A stretch of 64,000 nt of DNA from Actinotalea sp. Marseille-Q4924 (GTDB lineage Bacteria; Actinomycetota; Actinomycetes; Actinomycetales; Cellulomonadaceae). Every line of letters starts with the position of its first letter. Within the stretch, counting starts at the first letter, position 1. The stretch lies in NCBI RefSeq assembly GCF_916618755.1, contig NZ_CAKAKB010000003.1, positions 1,223,892-1,287,891 of the forward strand, given 5' to 3'. This document shows positions 40,446 to 50,537 of the stretch, in pieces. The position numbers and the translations under genes are program-made. The notes under the pieces were generated by a model, which was not told the DNA's origin, searched no databases, and was given only the letters and a program-made list of their open reading frames with translations.

Positions 40446-43400
40446 TCAAATGACGGGCTCGTCCACCCCTGCCGGCCCGCTCTCCTCGCCGGCCGCTCCG
40501 GCCCCGTCCGACGGGGTGCCCGTCCCGTCCACCGCCTGGTCACCCGACGCTGCCACGGCGGCGCCGGGGTCGCCCGAACCCGGCGCGGGCGCCTCGACGG
40601 CACGGATGCTGCCGACGGCGTCCGCGAGCTCCGCGAGCGCAGCCGGGGCCGTCCCGTCCGGCCCCTGGCCGGTCGGGGCGGCGCCCCCACCGGCGCCGGA
40701 CGACCCGTCCCGGCTGCCCACCGCGCGCGCCAGCTGCTCGAGCTCCGGCAGCACGACCGCGCTGGCCTGCTCGTGCGGGTGCTCGTGCTCGTGGGCGTGC
40801 GCCGCGGCTGCCGCGATCGTCGCCAGGGTGGCCTTGACGGCCTCGCGCGCCTCGGGCAGGACGGGCACCGTGACCGCGGGCGCTGTCGACGACCCGCCGG
40901 AGGACTTCTTGCGCCGGGACCGCTTGGCGTCCGACTGCGGCTCGGGCGCCGGCTCCTGCCCGCCCGGGCGCTCGACCGGCGCGCTGTGCACGACGAACCC
41001 GCGGCCGTTGCAGTGCTCGCAGGTCTCGCTGAACGACTCGACGAGACCCTGGCCGACCCGCTTGCGCGTCATCTGCACCAGGCCCAGCGACGTGACCTCG
41101 GCGACCTGGTGCTTCGTGCGGTCGCGGCCGAGGCACTCGACGAGCCGACGCAGGACCAGGTCACGGTTGGACTCGAGCACCATGTCGATGAAGTCGATGA
41201 CGATGATCCCGCCGATGTCCCGCAGCCGGAGCTGCCGGACGATCTCCTCGGCCGCCTCGAGGTTGTTCCTCGTGACGGTCTCCTCGAGGGTCCCGCCCGC
41301 ACCGGTGAACTTCCCGGTGTTGACGTCGACGACGGTCATCGCCTCCGTGCGGTCGATGACGAGCGACCCGCCGGAGGGCAGCCAGACCTTGCGGTCCATC
41401 CCCTTGGCGAGCTGCTCGTCCACACGGTGGTCGGCGAACACGTCGCCGGTCCCGGTGTACCTGGTCACGCGGTCGGCGAGGTCGGGGGCCATGGCGGAGA
41501 CGTACTCCTCGATCATGCTGTGGACGTCGTCGCCCTGGACCACGAGCGACCGGAAGTCGTCGTTGAAGATGTCGCGCACGACCCGGATCGCCATGTCGGG
41601 CTCGCCCTGCAGCAGGGCGGGCGCCGAGGCGGTCTTCGCCTTCTTCTCGATCGCGGCCCACTGCTCCTGCAGCCGCTGGACGTCGCGGCGCAGCTCCTCG
41701 TCGCTCGCACCCTCCGCCGCCGTGCGCACGATGACGCCCGCGTCGTCGGGGACGATCTCCTTGAGCAGCTTCTTCAGGCGGGCACGCTCGGTGTCGGGCA
41801 GCTTGCGGGAGATCCCCGTCATCGCCCCGCCGGGGACGTAGACCAGGTAGCGACCGGCGAGCGTGACCTGCGACGTCAGGCGGGCACCCTTGTGGCCGAT
41901 CGGGTCCTTGGTGACCTGGACGAGGACGGAGTCGCCGGACTTCAGCGCCTGCTCGATGCGGCGGGGCTGGCCCTCCATGCCCGCGGCGTCCCAGTTGACC
42001 TCACCGGCGTAGAGGACCGCGTTGCGGCCCTTGCCCACGTCGACGAACGCCGCCTCCATGCTGGGCAGCACGTTCTGGACGCGACCGAGGTAGACGTTGC
42101 CCACGGTGGTCGTCGACGCGCTCCTGCCCTGACCCGTGCGCGACACGAAGTGCTCGACGAGCACGCCGTCCTCCAGGACGGCGATCTGGACCCGGCCGTC
42201 GTGCTCGCGCACCACCATGGCGCGGTCGACCGACTCCCGGCGGGCCAGGAACTCCGCCTCGGTGATGATCGAGCGGCGCCGACCCGCGTCGCGTCCCTCC
42301 CGGCGGCGCTGACGCTTCGCCTCCAGGCGCGTGGAGCCCTTGAGCGCCGTGACCTCGTCCGAGGCCGACGACGTGCGGGTGCGGCGGCTGCTGGTGGTGC
42401 GCTGCTCCGGCTCGGCGTCCCCCGAACCCTCGGCCCGGCTGCTCCGACGGCGCCGCCGACGGCGCCGGCTCGTGCCGCCGGTCTCCTCCTCGCCGTCCTC
42501 GTCGTCCGGCCCGGTCGCGCCGTCGTCGTCGGTGGCGCCCGGCGCACCGTCCTCGGTCGCGCCGTCGGCGCGGGCACCGTCGGAACCAGCACCGTCCTCG
42601 TCGTCCCCGTCGTCGTCGTCCTGCTCACCGTCCGGGCGGTCCGTCGAGCGGCTGCGCCGTCCGCGCCCGCCTCGACGGCGACGGCGACGGCGACCGGCCT
42701 CGCGCTCGTCCTCGGTGCGCTCGTCGTCACCGTCCTCGTCCTCGACGGACTCCGGGGCGTCGGCCTCGCCGGCGGGCTCGGGGCCCACGTCCGCCTGCTC
42801 GGGGCCGGCGGCGCCGTCCTCGACCGGCGTGAGGACGTCGTCCTCCGCCTCGACCACGTCCAGCGTCCCACCCTCCTCGGGAGCGCGCGGCGGCCCGGCG
42901 GGAGCCTGCGCCCGACGGCGGCGCGGCCGAGTCGTCGGGTCCGGTGCCTGGAACAGGAGCGCGGTCGCCGAGCGGCGCGGCGCGTCCGTGTCGGGCGGTG
43001 TCGGCTCCGCGCTGCGGGCAGCACCGAGCTCGGCGAGCACGTCGAGCGTGCCCTCGGCCACCGGTGCGGGCTGCGCGGCGGGGGCCGCGACGTCCGGGGC
43101 GGCGCCGGCGCGGCTCCGGCTGCCGCGCCGCGAACGGGTCCGTGCCGGCGGGGCGTCGTCGGCCGGCGCACCCTCGGGCGCGGCGTCGGCTGGCGCCGTG
43201 TCGCCGGGCGCGGCGTCGGCGGACGCGGCGTCGACCGGGGTCCCCTCGGCCGCGACCTCCGGCTCGGCACCGGGGGGTGTCGGCTCCGCGGCAGCCGCGT
43301 CCGCTCCGGCACGGCCCCGGGTGGACCGTGACCGACCGCCACGACGGACGCCACGGGTGCGACCCTCCGACGCCTCGGTCGGGGCGGCGTCCTGGGGATC

Positions 43401-44041
43401 GCCTTCGGTGGTCGGCGTCGGCGTGGTGCCCGCGGTCCCGGCGGCCTCGTCGGGCGTCCCCTCGTCGGCCTGCGCGGCGACGGGCGTCCCCTCGGTGGGG
43501 AGCTCGGCGCCGGCGTCGGCGACCGCGTCCGCCTTGCGACGACGGCGCCGCGGGGGCGCCTCCGGGGCGTCGGGCGGCGGCGTGGCGCCGGTCGTGGCAG
43601 CGGGTGCCGCCGTCGGCTGCTCCGGCTCGGCCGCCGGCTTGCGGGAACGCCTGGACCTCGCCGGTGCCGCGGTCGCCTGCTCCGGCGCGGCGGACGGCGG
43701 AGCGGCCGGCTCGGAGGCCGGGGACACGGGCACCTCGGCTTCGGGTGCCCCGGAGGCTGAGGGCGCGCCGGTCCCGCTCGCGGCCCCGGCGGGCGCGGTG
43801 GCGCGGCGCGAGCGGGTCCGCCGAGTCGGCGGTGCGGCGTCGGCGATGGCGGCGGTGCCGGCGGACGTCGCCGGGGCCGGGGCGGGGGGCTCGCCGCGGG
43901 TGCCGTGTCGGTGGCGGGGGGCGTCGTCGTCGCGCTGGTGGCGCGCCGGCTGCGACGGGCTCGCGGCGCCGAGGCGTCGGTGCTGCCCTGGGCTGCGATG
44001 TCGGGGGTGATGCGGTCGTCTGCCACGGAGTACGTCTCCAT
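40446..44041 (-). CDS. rne: ribonuclease E/G family endoribonuclease (frame broken in a G6/C6 run)
   Basis: About 1,200 residues. Start at 44041 (METYSVADDRITPDIAA), a low-complexity Ala/Pro/Arg/Asp-rich N-terminal region of about 560 residues, then the catalytic core: S1 domain around VGNVYLGRVQNVLPSMEAAF, FVDVGKGRNAVLY, DRTEAMTVVDVNTGKFTG, IIVIDFIDM and the late CEHCNGRGFVVHS. A Pro/Ala/His-rich C-terminus follows. The N-terminal frame shifts to the main frame at 43884-43889, where one extra C would join them. If the break is real the first 50 residues are lost. RNase E starts mRNA decay and rRNA/tRNA processing. Confidence 0.88.
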
Positions 44042-44361
44042 GCCCGGTTCGGCCACACTCCCCGGCCCGGGCGGGTCGGTCGTCGCTGGCGCGGTGCGTC
44101 GCGACGGAAGCCTGTCGTCGGACCGGACGGGTGGGCGGGGACCGGCGCCAGCCTGTCCCGGCACCTGCCTCCTCAGCGGCGATCGTGTCACCCGAGGAGA
44201 GGTCGGTGCAGGACGGCGGCGCCTGGCGGTCGCGGACCACGTCCGGCAGTCGTCTGCCGCCCGGGAGACGGTGTGGCGACCCCCGAGCTTGCCGGAAGTA
44301 TCGCACAGCAGGGACCTCCGACCCACGCGCGCTGCCGCGGCGTGGCGCGCGCCGCGGGGTG

Positions 44362-44382
44362 GAGGTGACGTGGTGTCACCTC
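44362..44382. promoter_or_regulatory. 21-bp palindrome upstream of cydA
   Basis: GAGGTGAC-GTGGT-GTCACCTC, perfect 8-bp arms with a 5-bp centre, 87 bp before the cydA start in the 427-bp rne-cydA gap. The spacing differs from CRP and Rex sites (six bases between TGA and TCA; here seven). Likely operator for an unknown dimer. Confidence 0.5.
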
Positions 44383-44384
44383 GA

Positions 44385-44398
44385 AGGACGAAGGTCCC
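44385..44398. promoter_or_regulatory. DosR/DevR-like box upstream of cydA
   Basis: AGGAC-GAAG-GTCCC matches the GGGAC-N4-GTCCC core of mycobacterial DosR boxes with one mismatch, 71 bp before the cydA start and two bases after the palindrome. A DosS/DosR-type pair is encoded just after cydABDC. The rest of 44042-44468 shows no other feature. Confidence 0.5.
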
Positions 44399-44468
44399 AG
44401 GAGGCGCCGACCCCCCGCTCCCTACCGTCGTCGCGTCGGATCTCGACAGTGCTCGAAGGAGAGGCACC

Positions 44469-45956
44469 GTGGACGCCCTGGACCTGGCGCGGTGGCAGTT
44501 CGGCATCACGACCGTCTACCACTTCATCTTCGTCCCGCTGACGATCGGACTGGCGCCGCTCGTCGCCATCATGCAGACCGCCTGGCACCGCACGGGCCAC
44601 GAGCGCTGGCTGCGGCTGACGAGGTTCTTCGGGAAGCTGCTCCTCATCAACTTCGCCATCGGCGTCGCGACGGGCATCGTCCAGGAGTTCCAGTTCGGCA
44701 TGAGCTGGAGCGAGTACTCCCGGTTCGTCGGCGACGTGTTCGGTGCACCGCTGGCGATGGAGGCCCTCGCGGCCTTCTTCGTGGAGTCCACGTTCCTCGG
44801 GCTCTGGATCTTCGGCTGGGACACGCTGCCGAAGCGTGTGCACCTGGCGACGATCTGGGCGGTCGCCATCGCGACCAACGTGTCCGCCTACTTCATCCTC
44901 GCGGCGAACTCCTGGATGCAGCACCCCGTCGGCGCGGTGCTGAACGAGGAGACGGGCCGGGCGGAGATGGTCGACATCGGTGCCGTCCTCAGCAACGTCA
45001 CGCTGCTCGCGGCGTTCCCGCACACGATCACGGCGGCCTTCCTCACGGCCGGCACCTTCGTCGCCGGCATCGGGGCATGGTGGATGGTCCGCTCGGTGCG
45101 CCGGGGGGACGAGGCCACGGCACGCGTCTACCGCAGCGCCGTCGTGCTCGGCACGGTCACGATGCTCGCGTCGGGGGTGGGTGTCGCCCTGTCCGGGGAC
45201 TGGCAGGCGAAGCTGATGTTCGACCAGCAGCCGATGAAGATGGCGTCCGCCGAGGCGCTGTGCGACGGGGAGAACGGTGCGGCCTTCTCGCTGCTGACCA
45301 TCGGCGACCTCGGCAACGACTGCGAGGGCGTGCGTCACGTGCTGACGATCCCCGGCCTCACGTCGTACCTGGCGTCGGGCACGTTCGACTCCTACCTGCC
45401 GGGTGTGGACGAGCTGCAGGAGCGCTCCGAGGTCCTGTACGGCGAGGGCGTGGACTACCGCCCGAACCTCGCCGTGACGTACTGGAGCTTCCGGCTCATG
45501 ATCGGCCTCGGTGCCGGCTCCGCCGCCCTCGCAGCCGCGGTCCTGTGGTTCCTGCGCCGTCGCTCCGTGGTCGGGACGCGCTGGTTCGGCACGCTGGGAC
45601 TCGTCGCGCTGCCGATGCCGTTCCTGGCGTCGTCGTTCGGCTGGATCTTCACGGAGATGGGCCGCCAGCCCTGGGTCGTCGTCCCCAACCCCAACCCCGG
45701 CGGGGTCGACGGCGTGTGGATGCTCACGGCGACAGGCGTCTCCACGTCCGTCCCGGCGGCGACGATCCTCGTCTCGATGGTCGGCTTCACGCTGCTCTAC
45801 GCCCTGCTCGCCGTCATCTGGTTCCGGCTCATGGTGCGGTACGCCCGGGAGGGCGTGGCACCCACCGAGAAGGACCCGAGCCCCGAGGCCCGGCGGCTCG
45901 CCTCCGCCCAGGGCCCCGACGACGCCGGCTCCACGCCCCTGTCGTTCGCGTACTGA
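44469..45956 (+). CDS. cydA: cytochrome bd oxidase subunit I
   Basis: 495 residues, about nine membrane helices. ARWQFGITTVYHFIFVPLTIG holds the His18 heme ligand; a short Q-loop form has WIFTEMGRQPWVV, typical of Gram-positive bd oxidases. GTG 44469 follows GGAGAGGCACC; the longer open frame from 43905 is antisense to rne. It takes electrons from menaquinol and reduces O2 with high affinity. First of cydABDC; the regulatory elements at 44362-44398 precede it. Confidence 0.96.
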   Translation: MDALDLARWQFGITTVYHFIFVPLTIGLAPLVAIMQTAWHRTGHERWLRLTRFFGKLLLINFAIGVATGIVQEFQFGMSWSEYSRFVGDVFGAPLAMEALAAFFVESTFLGLWIFGWDTLPKRVHLATIWAVAIATNVSAYFILAANSWMQHPVGAVLNEETGRAEMVDIGAVLSNVTLLAAFPHTITAAFLTAGTFVAGIGAWWMVRSVRRGDEATARVYRSAVVLGTVTMLASGVGVALSGDWQAKLMFDQQPMKMASAEALCDGENGAAFSLLTIGDLGNDCEGVRHVLTIPGLTSYLASGTFDSYLPGVDELQERSEVLYGEGVDYRPNLAVTYWSFRLMIGLGAGSAALAAAVLWFLRRRSVVGTRWFGTLGLVALPMPFLASSFGWIFTEMGRQPWVVVPNPNPGGVDGVWMLTATGVSTSVPAATILVSMVGFTLLYALLAVIWFRLMVRYAREGVAPTEKDPSPEARRLASAQGPDDAGSTPLSFAY

Positions 45957-45970
45957 GAGGAACCGAGACC

Positions 45971-46990
45971 ATGGAGCTGGCGACCGTCTGGTTCGTGCTC
46001 GTCGCGGTCCTGTGGACCGGCTACCTCGTCCTCGAGGGCTTCGACTTCGGCGTCGGGATGCTCCTGCCCGTCCTCGGGCGCGACGACCGGGAGCGCCGGG
46101 TGCTCATCAACACCGTCGGGCCTGTGTGGGACGGCAACGAGGTGTGGCTGCTGACCGCGGGCGGGGCGACCTTCGCGGCCTTCCCCGAGTGGTACGCGTC
46201 GATGTTCTCGGGCTTCTACCTGGCGCTGTTCCTCATCCTGCTGGCGCTCATCGTCCGGGTGGTGGCGTTCGAGTGGCGCGGCAAGATCGACGACGACCGC
46301 TGGCGAGCGTGGGCGGACCGCGCCCTCGTCGTCGGGTCGTGGGTGCCGGCCGTCCTGTGGGGCGTGGCGTTCGGCAACCTCGTGCGCGGCGTGCAGCTCG
46401 ACGCGGACCACCAGTACGTGGGCACCTTCGCGGACCTCCTCAACCCGTTCGCCCTCCTCGGCGGCGCGACGACCGCCCTGGTCTTCCTCACCCACGGCGC
46501 CGTCTTCCTCGCGCTCAAGACCGACGGCGACGTCCGTCGGCGTGCCGGCGCGCTGGCGGGGCGCCTGGCGGTCGCGACGCTCGTCGTCGCCGGCGCCTTC
46601 GCCGTCTGGGCGCAGGTCGCCTTCTCCGTGCCGTGGACGTGGGCGGCGACGGCCCTCGCCGCTCTCGCGCTCCTGGCGCTGGTCGCGACGACCCGCGCCC
46701 GGCGCGAGGGTCCGGCGTTCGTCGCGTCGGCGGTGACGATCGTGGCCGCGGTCGTGCTCGTCTTCGGCTCGATGTACCCGGACGTCATGCCGGCCGTCGA
46801 CCCGGCGAACTCGCTCACCGTCCGGAACGCGTCGTCGACCGACTACACACTGACGATCATGACCTGGGTCGCCGTGGTGCTCACGCCGCTCGTCCTGGTC
46901 TACCAGGGCTGGACGTACTGGGTGTTCCGCCGGCGCCTCACGGTCGAGCAGATCCCCGCGCCGACGGGGCTGACCTTCGACCGCGTGTGA
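45971..46990 (+). CDS. cydB: cytochrome bd oxidase subunit II
   Basis: 339 residues with about eight helices: GYLVLEGFDFGVGMLLP, INTVGPVWDGNEVWLLTAGG and FAAFPEWYASMFSGFYLAL are the CydB hallmarks. It pairs with CydA. It starts 14 bp after cydA and overlaps cydD (GTGA). Confidence 0.96.
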   Translation: MELATVWFVLVAVLWTGYLVLEGFDFGVGMLLPVLGRDDRERRVLINTVGPVWDGNEVWLLTAGGATFAAFPEWYASMFSGFYLALFLILLALIVRVVAFEWRGKIDDDRWRAWADRALVVGSWVPAVLWGVAFGNLVRGVQLDADHQYVGTFADLLNPFALLGGATTALVFLTHGAVFLALKTDGDVRRRAGALAGRLAVATLVVAGAFAVWAQVAFSVPWTWAATALAALALLALVATTRARREGPAFVASAVTIVAAVVLVFGSMYPDVMPAVDPANSLTVRNASSTDYTLTIMTWVAVVLTPLVLVYQGWTYWVFRRRLTVEQIPAPTGLTFDRV

Positions 46991-48693
46991 GGCCGCTCGA
47001 CCCGCGCCTCCTGCGGCGGGCCCGCTCGGCGCGTCGCTACGTCGTGCTCACCGCCGTCCTGGGCGGGCTCACCGCGGGGACGGTCGTCGCCCAGGCGCTC
47101 CTGCTCGCCCACGCGCTGGCGCCGGTGGTGACCGGGGCGGCAGGCCTCGCCGACGTCCGCGGGCCCCTCACCGGCCTGGCCGTCGTCCTCGTCGCCCGCG
47201 CCGTGCTCGTGGGGCTCCAGGAGCGGTGGGCCCACCGGTCGGCCGCCCGCGCCGTCGCCGAGCTGCGCGAGCAGGTCGTCCGGCACGCCGTCGCGCTGGG
47301 CCCGCGGGGCCTCCCGGAGGACCCCGCCGCCGTCGCGACGCTCGCGACGCGCGGTCTCGACGCCCTCGAGCCCTACTTCGTCCGGTACCTCCCCCAGCTG
47401 CTGCTGGCCGCCACCGTGACGCCCGCCGGCCTCCTCGTCGTCCTCGGCCTGGACGGCGTCGCCGCGGCGACGATCGCGCTCACGCTGCCGCTGGTGCCGC
47501 TGTTCATGTGGCTCATCGGCGTCATGACGCAGCAGGTGGCGGACCGGCGGCTCGTCGCCATGACGCGGCTCGGCGGCCACGTGCTGGACCTCCTCGCGGG
47601 CGTCCCGACGCTGCGCGCCCTGGGCCGGGAGCGCAGCCCGGCGGTCCGTGTCCGCGAGCTCGGTGAGGCGCACCGCCGCGCGACGCTGGACACCCTCCGG
47701 GTCGCGTTCCTGTCCGGGATGGTGCTCGAGCTCCTCACGACACTCTCCGTGGCCCTCGTCGCCGTCGGCGTCGGCTTCCGGCTCGTCCACGGCCACCTCG
47801 ACCTCACGACGGCGCTCGCGGTGCTCGTCCTCGCCCCCGAGGTGTACCTGCCGCTCCGGCAGGTCGGCGCCCACTTCCACGCCTCGACGGACGGGCTCGC
47901 CGCCGCCTCCCGGACCTTCGCCCTCCTGGACGTGCCGATCCCCGGAGCGTCCCCCGTCGCTGCCGCCCGACCGGCACCGGACCTGCGCCGGGCCACCGTG
48001 CGCGTGGTCGGCCTCGACGTCGCGGCACCCGGGCGGTCGCTCCTGGCGCCCGCGGGCCTGGACCTGGTGCTCCGGCCGGGCCGCGTGGTGGCGCTCGCCG
48101 GGGCCAACGGCTCGGGCAAGTCGACGGCGGCAGCGGTCGTGCTCGGGCTCGTCGCACCGACCCGCGGTCGGGTGCTCGTCGACGACGTCGACCTCGCCCA
48201 CGTGGACCGCCGCACGTGGTGGCGACAGGTCGCCTGGGTCCCCCAGCGGACGACGCTGGAGCCCGGCTCCGTCCTGGACGCGGTGACCCGCGGACGGGCC
48301 GTCGCGCCGGACGCCGTCGCGGCGGCCGCGCGGCTCACGGGCCTGGCGGACGTCGTCGAACGCCGGCCGGGGGGCTGGCTGTCGGCCGTCGGACAGGGCG
48401 GCTCGGGCCTGAGCCTGGGCGAGCGGCAGCGCGTCGCGCTCACCCGGGCGCTGCTCGGCGACGAGCCGCTGGTCGTGCTCGACGAGCCGACGGCGCACCT
48501 GGACGCGGACGGCGAGGCGGTCGTCCTGCGCGCGGTCGCGCGCCTGCGGGACCAGGGCCGCACGGTGCTCCTCGTCGCCCACCGACCCGCCCTGCTCACG
48601 GCCGCCGACGACGTCGTGCAGGTGCGCAGCGCCCCGGACCGGGAACCCGTGCCCGCGCGAGAGCCGGTGCCCGCTCCCGTGGTGGCGCCGTGA
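46987..48693 (+). CDS. cydD: ABC transporter CydD, cytochrome bd assembly
   Basis: 568 residues from GTG 46987. Six-helix membrane domain (about 20-310) then ATPase: Walker A GANGSGKSTAAAVVLG, signature GGSGLSLGERQRVALTR, Walker B PLVVLDEPTAHLD. CydDC exports cysteine/glutathione and is needed for heme insertion into bd oxidase. Overlaps both neighbours by four bases. A Pro/Glu/Arg-rich tail ends the protein. Confidence 0.93.
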   Translation: MRPLDPRLLRRARSARRYVVLTAVLGGLTAGTVVAQALLLAHALAPVVTGAAGLADVRGPLTGLAVVLVARAVLVGLQERWAHRSAARAVAELREQVVRHAVALGPRGLPEDPAAVATLATRGLDALEPYFVRYLPQLLLAATVTPAGLLVVLGLDGVAAATIALTLPLVPLFMWLIGVMTQQVADRRLVAMTRLGGHVLDLLAGVPTLRALGRERSPAVRVRELGEAHRRATLDTLRVAFLSGMVLELLTTLSVALVAVGVGFRLVHGHLDLTTALAVLVLAPEVYLPLRQVGAHFHASTDGLAAASRTFALLDVPIPGASPVAAARPAPDLRRATVRVVGLDVAAPGRSLLAPAGLDLVLRPGRVVALAGANGSGKSTAAAVVLGLVAPTRGRVLVDDVDLAHVDRRTWWRQVAWVPQRTTLEPGSVLDAVTRGRAVAPDAVAAAARLTGLADVVERRPGGWLSAVGQGGSGLSLGERQRVALTRALLGDEPLVVLDEPTAHLDADGEAVVLRAVARLRDQGRTVLLVAHRPALLTAADDVVQVRSAPDREPVPAREPVPAPVVAP

Positions 48694-50462
48694 ACCGCGT
48701 CGACCCCTTGTGGCGTGCCGTGCGGCTGCTCGAGGTGCCGCCCCGACGCGTCCTCGCAGCGGTCGCAGCCGGTGCGGGCAGCCTCGGCTCCGCCGTCGCG
48801 CTGGCCGCCGTGTCGGCCTGGCTCATCGCGCGGGCGTCGCAGATGCCGCCCGTCATGGCGCTGACGGTCGCCGCCGTCGCGGTCCGCGCCTTCGGCGTCT
48901 CCCGCGGACTGCTGCGGTACGTCGAGCGCCTGGTGTCCCACGACGTCGCGCTGCGCGGCATGGCCACGCTGCGGACGAGGCTCTACGAACGCCTCTCCGC
49001 GGGCGACCCCGCGGCCCTGGTGCAGCTGCGGCGCGGGGACCTGCTCGCCCGGGTCGGGACGGACGTGGACGCTGTCGGGGACGTCGTCGTCCGGGGACTG
49101 CTGCCGATGGTCGTCGCCGCTGTGGTCGGACTGGCGTCCAGCGTGCTCGTCGGCCTCTTCCTGCCGGCGGCGGGGGTCGCCCTCGCGCTCGGGCTCCTCG
49201 TGGCCGGCGTGCTGGCACCACGGTTCGCACTCCGTGCCGCCGAGGCCGCCGAGACGCGGTCGGCGCAGGCCAGGTCGGACACGTCCGCGGCCGTGCTGAC
49301 GCTCCTGGACGGCTCGGCGGAGCTGCAGGTGGCAGGCCGGGTGGACCCGCTCGTCGACACCGTGCGCGAAGCGGAGGCACGCTGCACCCGGGCCGCCGAC
49401 GACGCCGCCCGTCCCGCTGCGGTCGGCGCCGCGCTCCAGCCGGCGGCCACGGGCGCCGTCGTGCTCGCGGCACTCCTCCTCGGCGTCCCCGCCACCGTCG
49501 CCGGGAGCCTGGCGCCGGTGGAGCTCGCGGTCGTGGTGCTCACCCCGCTCGCCGCTTTCGAGGCGGTGGCCGCCCTGCCCGCCGCCGCCGTGCAGGTCCT
49601 GCGCTCGCGGTGGGCGGCGGGGCGCGTCATGGCGCTGCTGGACGCCGCCGCACCGCCACCGCCGGCGGCGCCGGCCGGCGTGGTGGGCGACCCCGTGCCC
49701 GACCTCCTGCGGGCCCGCGACCTCGCCTGCGGCTGGAAGGACGGACCCGTCGTCGCGCGCGGCGTGGACCTGGACCTCCGCCCGGGCCGCGGCGTCGTGG
49801 TCGTCGGACCGAGCGGGGCCGGGAAGACGACGCTCCTGCTCACCCTCGCGGGTCTGCTCCCGCCGCGCGCCGGGACGGTGCGCATCGGCGGCCAGGACGT
49901 GGCGGCGCTGCCCCGCCAGCAGGCCGCCCAGGTGGTCGCTCTTACCCCCGAGGACGCCCACGTCTTCGACACGACCGTCCTGGAGAACCTGCGCGTCGGA
50001 CGCGGCGACGTCACGCCGGGCGAGGCCCGTGAGGCGTTGGGGACGGTAGGCCTGGGGCCGTGGCTCTCCGGGCTGCCGGAGGGCCTGGGCACGGTCCTGG
50101 GCGGCGACGCGGTCCGCATCTCGGGCGGGCAGCGGCGCCGCCTCCTCCTGGCCCGGACGCTCCTCACGCGCGCGCGTCTGCTGCTGCTGGACGAGCCGAC
50201 CGAGCACCTCGACGACGAGGACGCCGCCGCGGTGCTGCGCGGGCTGCTCGACGGCACGCTCGCCCCGGGCCGCGGCGTGCTGGTCGTGACGCACCGCGAC
50301 ACGGGCCTGGACGACGCCGCCGTGGTGCTGCGGGTCGGCCCCGGTGCCGACGTGACGGTGCTCCGCGGCGCTGCCTGCGAGGACGCGGCACCGGGCGCCG
50401 GGCCGGCCACCCAGGACGTGCGCGGTACCGTGCCCTCAGGGAGTCCGACCACCCCGGGCTGA
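48690..50462 (+). CDS. cydC: ABC transporter CydC, cytochrome bd assembly
   Basis: 590 residues from GTG 48690. Six membrane helices (about 20-320), ATPase with Walker A GPSGAGKTTLLLTLAG, signature RISGGQRRRLLLAR and Walker B LLLLDEPTEHLDDED. Works as a heterodimer with CydD. The C-terminal tail (GAACEDAAPGAGP onward) is low-complexity. Confidence 0.92.
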   Translation: MNRVDPLWRAVRLLEVPPRRVLAAVAAGAGSLGSAVALAAVSAWLIARASQMPPVMALTVAAVAVRAFGVSRGLLRYVERLVSHDVALRGMATLRTRLYERLSAGDPAALVQLRRGDLLARVGTDVDAVGDVVVRGLLPMVVAAVVGLASSVLVGLFLPAAGVALALGLLVAGVLAPRFALRAAEAAETRSAQARSDTSAAVLTLLDGSAELQVAGRVDPLVDTVREAEARCTRAADDAARPAAVGAALQPAATGAVVLAALLLGVPATVAGSLAPVELAVVVLTPLAAFEAVAALPAAAVQVLRSRWAAGRVMALLDAAAPPPPAAPAGVVGDPVPDLLRARDLACGWKDGPVVARGVDLDLRPGRGVVVVGPSGAGKTTLLLTLAGLLPPRAGTVRIGGQDVAALPRQQAAQVVALTPEDAHVFDTTVLENLRVGRGDVTPGEAREALGTVGLGPWLSGLPEGLGTVLGGDAVRISGGQRRRLLLARTLLTRARLLLLDEPTEHLDDEDAAAVLRGLLDGTLAPGRGVLVVTHRDTGLDDAAVVLRVGPGADVTVLRGAACEDAAPGAGPATQDVRGTVPSGSPTTPG

Positions 50463-50537
50463 CCACCCGGCACGACCGGCGGCCACGGCCCCGCAAGGCA
50501 CCGCCCGAGCCCGGGCCACGACGCAGCAGGAGGCACC

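Noticed and set aside
44362..44382. CRP or Rex site before cydA
   Set aside because: The palindrome has seven bases between TGA and TCA; CRP and Rex sites have six, and the TTGTGA ends are missing.
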